From: Ciona savignyi
Taxonomy: Eukaryota; Chordata; Ascidiacea; Phlebobranchia; Cionidae
NCBI GenBank assembly: GCA_000149265.1
Contig: CH002827.1
Coordinates: 116,603-180,602 of the forward strand
DNA length: 64,000 bases
Direction of reading: 5' to 3'
In this document: positions 42,380 to 64,000 of the stretch, piece after piece
How the letters are laid out: the number at the start of each line of letters is the position of its first letter
How positions within the stretch are numbered: position 1 is the first letter of the stretch
The notes under the pieces: generated by a model
What the model was told of the DNA's origin: nothing
Database searches by the model: none
Seen by the model: only the letters and a program-made list of their open reading frames with translations
Position numbers and translations under genes: made by a program

Positions 42380-45300
42380 ATGGCCCCAGTTACAAACAAC
42401 GCTCTGCAAAACTTAGAGAAATTGACAAGTCAGAACCAGCAGGTGCTTCGAGGAATTTACTCGCTCGGATTCCTGACAACGCCGCAACACCACGTCATCA
42501 AACATGACGTCACGAACCGATGTGGAAGCACGGCGGAAAGCGGAAGTGACGATGATGTAGAAGAAGAAATTATTAACGTTACAGATGACGACGATGTTGT
42601 TTTAACAGCATCCGAAACACCAGAAACCATCGCCTCCCAAGACCAAAAGGTACACAAACCCGACCCTGAAATCTATATTCTTATTTAACCAAAGATTGGA
42701 ATTTTTTACCTTTATTTAACAAGCAAAACATTGTTTTAGCTTCCCACGACATGCACTTGAATAAAACGATTAATTTCCAAAATTATTTCACTGTAAATGC
42801 TCGCGAAACATTCTCTATGTTAAGTGAGCTTTTGTAGGATTGTGATCTGAAATAGGAAATTTTTGCTAAACCTTGTGATCCAAACATAAAGACATAACTG
42901 TTTATTGTTGTTAAGCTACCGCAAATAAGTATAAAAAGGGTCGTATATGTTGTTAGCATACGACTGGTAATAACGTATACTTACCCAGTGAACCAAGTAA
43001 ATTCGGTTTCGAATCAGCGCCAACGAATAAATTTAAAACAAGGAGGGGCGAATGTGGCTTCCTGTTTTCTAGTTTCTCGTGTGTATACTCATCAGTAAAA
43101 TTTCTATTATCGTGTTTGTATTCGGGTAAATATTTTCACGGGTTTGTCTCGCTTTTTCGAAGGTATTCCAAAACTTAGGCCAAGAACTTTGATGTCTTTT
43201 TAAGTGAACTTCGTATACTGCAATATTTTAAGTAACATAGAAAGCTAACCTATAAACACAACTTTTGGTTATAGATTATTTTTCTTTCACGATAAAAACA
43301 CGCAAAGGGCCTTCCTTAATAAATTGAAACAGTAATCTTTAATCCAATCAATTATTTTGAACACCCGAATAGGAATGCTGACTGTCTTTTTAAATCTAAA
43401 GGATAGGTTTCCAGGCATAACAAAACTGTTAAAAATAGTTTTCTAAAACCACTTCCCGATTTTCAGAAGTGCGAAACTCACGAGCAGGACCGAATCACAA
43501 ACGGCCAAGGGGCCAAAGCCTACCAACGTCGACCAAAGCCGCCATTTTCCTACATCGCATTAATCGCAATGGCAATACGAGACTCCGCAAATGGTATGTT
43601 TATTCAGTTTGTTTTTATGTAGATTACATGAAGTTACACCAATATATAAAAATCATGGCGATGTGGTAGGCTAACATATCGACAAAATATCCTGTTTTCT
43701 GAGTAATTTTCCTAATATAACAGCGACCAGGTCGTTTATATTTTGTGATTATTTAAATAGTCTCCGTGGGGTGCAGTGATGTGTGGTGTTATTATATACT
43801 TCGCGCATACAACGTTCTCATTTCTGTCAAGTGTAATCCAGCCTGCTCAGCTGTACGTTGAGGGCCCTCAGCGTCGTTTTTCAACTGAACGTTCAACGAA
43901 AACGAATTAAAAGCGAGCTTGGAAGATTACAGCGTTATTTATTTTCCCTCTTTCGTCAGTTTATTTCTAAGCCTGGGTCCCACGGTATCGATTATGCTAG
44001 GTTTTTAAGTCCAGCTACCCGTGTGATTAGCACTCGCCGCTGTTTCTATTAGGCCACATCAAAAGCTTTCCGGTGTTGTTTTTGGGCATTTTGTAGAGAA
44101 TAAACAACTTCGTGGCTTTGATAACTATTCGAGAGTTTCACTTCCTGTTGCGTAAACAAAGAAAAACAAAACCGATATCGACCGATTGCCGCGTATCGTC
44201 GACATCAAATGTATATTTTCCGGTGTCGACAGTTTTACATGGAAACCCTTTCCTTTCAATGCTGGCCAACTATCTCCTATTGTCTGCGAGAGTGCACTGA
44301 ACAGAAGATAAACAAACCCGCCTACAAGAGATTAGATCGTCACCGAGCTTGTATATTTTGCGAGTGCTCAGTTTGGAAAATATGCTTTTTGGTTTCCAGT
44401 CGCTTAAGCCCGGGGAAGCTCAATGACTGGCTCCTGTTTGTGTTTTTAAATTCAGTCCACGGCTGCTTGGGCATGACGCAAGTGTTCAGGCAACTGTTTA
44501 TTCTGGGAGGTCTATCCAGGCCCGCTTACAAAATCGCCCTTTTATAACACAGCTTCGTACGTGCCTTGCCCTCTTAATCTGTGCCTTTCATGTGAATATA
44601 GTCGAATAATTAAATTCGTTGTTAGTTCCGCAAACAGCATTGTTCGATTCAATAAAATATTTGATTCCGTGGCGTCATTGGCAACGTTTGGAAATTTATT
44701 TCGGGGCCGAGACCTTTCAACGTTTGCGATATAAACAGAGTTTAGAAAATGTTAACATTAAACCATATTTATCAGCGTCCATTATTAAAACGTAGAATGG
44801 GGCTAAAAATAACCGGGTATTGTTTGATTTCAGGAAAGCTGACACTTGCTGAGATCAACGACTATCTGATGAAAAAGTTTCCATTCTTTCGAGGTTCCTA
44901 CACTGGGTGGCGCAACTCAGTACGTCACAACTTGTCTCTCAACGAGTGCTTCCAGAAAATTCTTCGCGACCCGTCGAGACCTTGGGGTAAGGACAACTAC
45001 TGGACCATCAACCCGAACAGCGAGTACACATTTGCCGATGGAGTGTTTCGGCGCAGAAGAAAACGTCTCGCCTCACGGGTTTCTAGAAAGTCAGCAGTTA
45101 CACGTGGCCCAATGATGACGCCATTCACTACGTCATCGCCAACACCGACAGTGATGTCATCTCGATCCATCTCAAGCGACGAGTCGAGGAGCGACAATGA
45201 AAGTGCGGGATCGCCAGCCCCCTTTTCAATCGAAAGCATCTTATCCAGAAAGGAGGTTCCAAAGAGGCCACATTGCGATTTTCGTTTGCCGATCAATCAA

Positions 45301-45567
45301 TGCACGATTCCACCAACGCGAGATGGCGCCGGAGTACCAATGCCGTTTTTCACTCAAAATCCCTTCTCACCGTATAAATCATGCTCGTTTGACCCAGTAG
45401 CTTACCAACAGCTTTTGCATCTGCAGGCCGTTCAAGCTAGCATGCTAGCCGCCGCATCTGCTCAAAACCGCACGGTGTCGCCCCCACTATTCAACAAAAG
45501 TGTCTTGCTATACACCCCCTTTGCGTTTCACGACCCCCTCAGACGTGACCAGCTGCTGTCTACATGA
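42380..45567 (+). CDS. FOXQ1: Forkhead transcription factor, FoxQ1 type
   Basis: Exons are 42380-42649, 43467-43593 and 44834-45567, in phase, giving 376 residues. The forkhead DNA-binding domain spans about residues 112-211: [20 protein letters not shown], then [20 protein letters not shown], the recognition helix [16 protein letters not shown], and [20 protein letters not shown] followed by [10 protein letters not shown]. The last two blocks are characteristic of FoxQ1. The domain is split by an intron after Ser-Ala-Asn-Gly. Residues 90 and before hold an acidic run ([11 protein letters not shown]). FSIESIL at about 263-269 fits the eh1 motif that recruits Groucho/TLE corepressors, so repression is likely. 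It is a nuclear protein. The 1.2 kb second intron is GC-richer in places and may hold enhancers. Confidence 0.93.
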
Positions 45568-45849
45568 GCGCATGCTGCAAGAAAATCATGGTGTTTAACA
45601 GCAATACAAGCCATCTCGACCCACTTTCAAATCGAAAGTCCAGTCAACTGTTTTTATTTATATATTTGGTACATTTTTACAAATATACATTTTATTTTAT
45701 ATTGTAACGACGGCGTTTTCGAATGCCTGACAATATTTGAGTCTAAGCGCAAGTTTGGGGCAAATGTGTTATATAATACCATTATTCCTTTATTACTGTA
45801 CCCGCTGCTAACTTTTAACACAGCAAGCTGTATCTTCACTAAGTTCTTT

Positions 45850-45915
45850 AAGTAAAAAGAAGTTAAAAACACTTTCCCCGGTAATTTTAATTTCAAAAAC
45901 CTTCTTTTAAATAAC
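45850..45915 (+). repeat. Dispersed repeat, copy 1 of 2
   Basis: 'aatttcaaaaaccttctttt' and preceding words match 48068-48134 over about 65 bases with modest divergence, same orientation. Confidence 0.65.
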
Positions 45916-47061
45916 ATTGTCACCACAAAGTTTTTTTTTACCAAATCAATAGAACCCGTCATTTTCTATGTCAGACTATGCAAACTGGCCTTGTAATTTG
46001 CTTCAAACAAGCACATAATTGACCAAGTGGTATTATCCCACCTCCGAAAATGTCAACGGTTATTAAGAATAGCAAGTATAGAGGCTAAAATTCCCGTATT
46101 GGTAATAGGTGTCTTTAACTGACAGTAACGATTACCGTAATCGGTTACATAGTGACTTGATCATATATTCTTGTATGATTGCATGTTAGTTCATTTTCTG
46201 TACAAAATTTCGTTACACCTTCAGCGCTTTTAGAAGAAAACTAAATGTAACTAAATTAAACAACTATTTTGCCCTCTAGCGTGGATTCTAAAATAATAAA
46301 TTTTGCATATATTTCTGGATACCTCTAAATCAACTTGAAGTTTTCGTCCATTTTACTGTTTCAAGCATTTCAAACACATTTAGCGGTTTACTGTATTGTT
46401 TTAAATTTCTTTAACGAATTTCCGACTGTTGCTGTGGCAATAAAATTCCATTACAATACTTTTGGTGATTGTTTAGTTTACAGTGGCTTACCCTGAATTT
46501 ATAAAATTGAATATATCCGTGGGTGGTATATTTCGACTGCTTGGGGAGTCAATATTTTCGCGGTGCTTTCAACGAGTATTACAGGTAAAAGCTGTACGCT
46601 AATGCCACCAAAACGAAAATAAACACGACAACCTTTCATCGGCAACCCCGCTTCTGTTCGGGAAAACGGGAAAAGGGCGGCGACCAGCCAAAGTACAATG
46701 CTCTTGTAACGAAATAAACACGTCTCCTGCGCCAAAGAGGCGGGCCATAAAACTGCCATACGTGCTTTGAGGAACAATATTTCAAAAGAAAGTCGATTAC
46801 TGCTATAAAAGTTAATTCGCCTTGACTTATTAACTTGGAACGCAAACAGAACTCGAACGGAAACTGGTTCGCGTGATCCAAATGGGCGTATAAAAGTGGA
46901 TGTAAACAAGCCCGTTTCTTTATCGGGATGGGCGCTTTGCTTCTGCACAATCTGAACGAAAGGTATTTATTGTTCAGCCCTTATGGGTTTTTTTGGCTCG
47001 ACTTAAATTCCGTGACAAAAGCCTTTTTTACGCTTTACTGTAGTGTAAGTTTATGATTGAT

Positions 47062-47215
47062 TAAAATTAAACATCACTATTTAAATAAAAAATATTTGAA
47101 TATTTTTTAATTTTATTTTCTTATTAACCCTTTAATGTAGAAATTAAACGTCACTATTTAAATAAAAATATTTTCACATTTTTTTAATTTTCTTAACCAT
47201 TTAATGTTATAGATT
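47062..47215. repeat. Tandem duplication, about 75-bp unit
   Basis: The unit 'aaattaaac(a/g)tcactattt' continuing to 'cctttaatgt' occurs twice in a row. Confidence 0.75.
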
Positions 47216-47239
47216 TCTTGTCTTTTAATAAATACTTAA

Positions 47240-47590
47240 TGTTTTAAGTGACCGTAAGGTAGTTGTATTGAAACCAGCTACATATACTTAGTGGATTGTG
47301 TCCTTATTGGTCAATGCACTTGGTGTAGAATGTAGATCGTCTAAACCGAATGGATTAATGAGTTCTACTATCTTTGACTGAATATCTCAATTATATAGAT
47401 ACAAAACATATATACTACATTTCCTCCGATAACCCAACGGTCGCCGTAAGGTTATCTGACGATTACCCGTGCGATAACGCCATCTTTCGATTACCCGTGT
47501 GTTAACGCCCTTTTAGGTATTCGGAAATCCGTCGATTTCCTGTGCGATAACTTTCTTTCATTTTGCATTCACGGGGATAAAATATGAATC
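47240..47590 (+). repeat. SINE copy with internally repeated tail block
   Basis: The head is decayed and the body is clear ('ccgataacccaacggtcgcc'). The block 'gattacccgtg(c/t)g(a/t)taacgcc' is repeated two to three times before the tail 'cattcacggggataaaatat'. Confidence 0.75.
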
Positions 47591-49215
47591 CAACTATATC
47601 CGACTGAAATTTTTATCAAGCTATGTTTGCAAGCGAGTCATCTAGTGTTCATTTTTTTTCTGTGCCATGCAGGGCGGTATGTACTTGTACGACCGCTTCG
47701 GGAAATCCCGATAATGGGGTGAAATTCTTTGTGTGACCGAAGATTATATATATATACCAAACCAACTCCTATACAAAAACGGTTTAAATGACGAGCGCAT
47801 CACATGTTTGAAAGTTTTCTTGACTAAAAAGCGCGATTGATTCATAAAAAAAGGTATATATTACAAGGATGTAAGTGCCAAAATCCTTGCTTTTACAAAA
47901 CCTGGTCAGGTAGATAAGAAACTTAAAGAAGTGTAGTATAACCAGTTGGTTAACGTGAATGATTCATATACCTTATTCTATACACAATGGTCTTTTTGAC
48001 TAGACGCTCGTTGGTTAAAAATATACCGTTTAAAACTTTAAACTGACAATCATTATACACAATCTTTAAGTTAAAAGACGTTTAAAACTTTTTCCCCGAT
48101 ACTTTTCATTTCAAAAACCTTCTTTTAAATAACCAAATTCAAACCCCCCTTGTTATTTTTAAATCAAGGGAAACTATTGGCATAGCAGTTAAATTTCCTA
48201 AAAGTTTTAACTTGTTTAATAACACGTAGTATCCACTGACCTGGCAAACTGACATGCCTGTCAAACTGTTTTCCGTTCGGAATGTATAAGAGAACCCATA
48301 ATAAGGGGCATACGACAACAATAGTAAGTTGTAGAAAATTCGTGTCTCTATCATGATTTTTAGTGTGTATAAAATCTAATTCCCTTAATTTTGAGAGTCC
48401 CGTAAACGGGCATTGGACAAAAATCCCACGAGCCATATTAATCCTTGTCATGTGATGTAGGCCTACAATTGTTTCGTGATTTATAATATGAAGCGTCTAA
48501 AAAAGCTTGTCTTACAGAACGCACATAGTAGAGAAAAGGGGTTTTAATCTGATCTCGCGGCTTTCGCCGCAGCCATGTCCTGGCAGGATCGACATTTAGT
48601 TATTTAGTTTAACTATGAGTTTTACTGTATCCGCATTTAATAAAGAATAAAATAACTTTTCGTGCCGGAGTTTAGATTGCGAGAGTCACAAATGAGAACA
48701 GTTAACGCCAGAAGAAAAAAATTATGCAAACCCACACAAAGTTCAATTATCCATCGTCCATTCCGGCAGTCCATCTACATGCCAAATAGTACCATATTTT
48801 AGATTGCCTTAATTAAATATGCCCTAACTCTGAACAGTCGCACTAACATTATACCGACTAGTGCAAATTAGATTACAAAACAAAAGCTTTGCCTTTTCCC
48901 GTAGGCATTTCATGCGACATAAGACACCAACGTAGTAGTTTGGTTTATTTTTATTTCCACGATAAAGATACGAAACAGGACCCATAAAAAATGAAAAAAA
49001 CAACAACTGCAATACGTATCAATAATATAAAACTTAGAAAATAATAACTTTAGTAGGACTACTTCTGCCTTATTAACGCTAAAAAAGCTATTGAGGATTC
49101 GAAGTTAGATCAAAGAAAAAGTTCGCCGGGCATAGCGTAGGTTTTACGACAATCAGTGATGAGATGTACGCGTGGAATTATTCCCAGGGGAAGGCTTGAA
49201 GAACGCAAGAACCGG
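47591..49215. other. Intergenic upstream of the myosin gene, no gene seen
   Basis: It includes copy 2 of the dispersed repeat (48068-48134). No coding exon is recognised. The distal part may carry muscle enhancer sequence. Confidence 0.4.
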
Positions 49216-49451
49216 CAGTTGTTTCATCGTAAGAGCGTTCAGCGTTGCCTTTTTCGCTGGAGATATTTTCGTTCGTCCCAAACGTATTGAACGACAGCGG
49301 GTGTTCGTCAGTACCCAATTCAAGCACCTCGACTTTTTGCATCATGTCGTTTATGGGCATGAAATCACGCACAGAGCTGTTGCAGATGTCAACTGCCGGT
49401 ATATAAGCCTCGTGGGCGCTTGAGAGGACACTTAGGTATTACATACCTTAG
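49216..49451 (+). promoter_or_regulatory. Likely muscle promoter and non-coding first exon of the myosin gene
   Basis: A TATA box (TATATAAG, 49400-49407) is preceded by two adjacent E-boxes, CAGATG (49383-49388) and CAACTG (49390-49395). A further CAGTTG lies at 49216 and a T-box-like GGTGTT at 49300. MyoD-type and Tbx6-type sites are known to drive ascidian muscle genes. Transcription would begin near 49430. A short 5' UTR exon would end at the donor ttag|gtaagc (49451) and be joined to the acceptor tttttttag (50348) before the ATG exon. Sites were found by eye and no expression data are available. An alternative is trans-splicing at 50348. Confidence 0.55.
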
Positions 49452-49556
49452 GTAAGCGGTGTTGACTTTTTAACTACGTGTACATATTTATTCTATATAT
49501 AAACAATAGTATTCCAGTAAAAAAAGGTATATCAAGCCAGGTGAATTTCATTTTGG

Positions 49557-49855
49557 TAGGATGGAATAGAATGTTCATGTTTCAGCTCTGCCGAGGGGTA
49601 AATAAAAGGGGTCTTATCACATAGGTAACCATTGGATTGTATCGTGTCCACCATCTGATGACTGGAGCTAATGTAGTATGTTGTATTTGGTTTAGATGTT
49701 CCTTAAGTTCCAGTCGAACCATTTAATCCATTGGATTCAGGCAATGTCTGTGAAGTGCATAGCCCAAAGACACAACTGACTAGCTAGCTGACAGTTTCGA
49801 ATCTGCAACCCTTTGGTTAAAATGTATCGCACTTAACAACCAAGCTATTCGCTTA
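49557..49855 (-). repeat. SINE, near full length
   Basis: Tail, body ('cgtgtccaccatctgatgac', 'catttaatccattggattca') and head ('agtttcgaatctgcaaccct') complements are present. It lies in the presumed first intron of the myosin gene. Confidence 0.8.
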
Positions 49856-50383
49856 GAGGTTTGCAAGCATATTTAAATGTTGTTTGTAGGAATTTTGGTA
49901 TAAAATCAAATATATATTGACATAACATTTATCCAGATATTTGCTAGAATTCAGATACGAGTAGTATATGATTACCTGATAAACAATAATTATTTTTATG
50001 ACTTCATAAACATTTAAACTTGGACTAAGAAGTTTAATCACCTTTTTCAATATGAATGTGCATTGGTTTATTTAACTTATTCCTTTGGTAGTTGTTAAAA
50101 ATAATAATGAGATATTCATAGAATAGCATATTATATATTATATGGCAGACTGATTAGAATTGCTTTATAACACAGATTTTTTGCTAATTATATAAGTAGA
50201 CGTGCCAAGTAAATTCGTTGAAACTTATAAACCAAATTGACAAATAAAATTAATGCAGTTAATTTTCTAATGCTTTCGTAGATAGATTTGTCATATTGTT
50301 TCAGACACAATTACATCATGTCACCTATTTGACATTTTATTTTTTTAGAAATCTGACGTGATCATTTGATAGGATACGTCATC

Positions 50384-63816
<13,433 letters not shown>

Positions 63817-64000
63817 GTAAAAATGTCGAGCATTCGCATGATGGTAAACTCAAGGCAAGCAAGAAAAACGACAGACGATGTAGCATGTTATGGTCATACT
63901 AATGGAAAAAGGCATCATCAGTTTCTTATTTAAATAAACTTTTTGGGTTTGTATCGATTTATTGTAGCACCCTTAATGGGTTAACTTGGCTTAGGCACAA
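63817..64000 (+). other. Start of the next myosin intron, cut by window end
   Basis: The donor aag|gtaaaa at 63816 opens an intron with no acceptor before the window ends, so the rest of the myosin rod lies to the right. Confidence 0.7.

Larger units (their letters stand above)
45568..47239. other. Downstream of FoxQ, no gene seen
   Basis: It contains one member of a dispersed repeat pair (45850-45915; partner 48068-48134). Nothing in it reads as a conserved coding exon; frames at 46499-46950 lack any domain. Confidence 0.45.

Noticed and set aside
44209-44547. 112-codon frame in the FoxQ intron
   Set aside because: Cys-rich but without a domain or matching splice phases; probably open by chance in a GC-richer intron.
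46499-46948. 149-codon minus-strand frame
   Set aside because: Overlaps another frame on the same strand, no family signature, no Kozak or exon evidence.
49172-49423. Open frames on both strands over the myosin promoter
   Set aside because: They coincide with the TATA and E-box region and show no protein family; regulatory sequence is the better reading.

Overview
The window is AT-rich, intron-dense animal DNA. It most likely comes from an ascidian tunicate of the Ciona type. The reasons are compact genes with short phase-consistent introns, a sarcomeric class-II myosin, a single-copy-style Gq alpha gene, a FoxQ1-type forkhead gene, and dozens of copies of one tRNA-derived SINE. Species was not tested by any search. 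All exon models come from reading splice sites and checking that codon phase is kept across every junction.

Layout. Positions 114-3144 (+) hold the 3' part of a ferritin-like, VioB-type (iminophenyl-pyruvate dimer synthase-like) gene with six exons. Positions 5612-6621 (+) hold a complete universal stress protein gene. Positions 8509-23639 (+) hold a G protein alpha-q gene with two alternative coding first exons (8509 and 12789) and a 996-base assembly gap in one intron. Positions 23640-30785 are mostly non-coding and carry SINEs and three adjacent hairpins. Positions 31935-39508 (-) hold a 13-exon FAM227/FWWh-domain gene, with a possible extra Ala-rich terminal exon at 30786-30863 and a striking inverted satellite in one intron. 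Positions 40798-41015 (-) hold an isolated, intact last exon of ribosomal protein S18. Positions 42380-45567 (+) hold a FoxQ1-type forkhead gene. From 49400 to the window end (+) there is a muscle myosin heavy chain gene with a TATA/E-box promoter and 27 coding exons, running off the right edge. An intronless, Ser-rich ORF with its own poly(A) signal (59396-60238) sits inside one myosin intron on the same strand.

The genes do not form an operon or pathway. Two families best known from bacteria (VioB-like ferritin fold and USP) are neighbours at the left end. The points most worth following are the VioB-like gene, the dual N-termini of Gq, the nested myosin-intron gene, the hairpin-forming satellite and the orphan RPS18 exon. 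No virus-like element was recognised.
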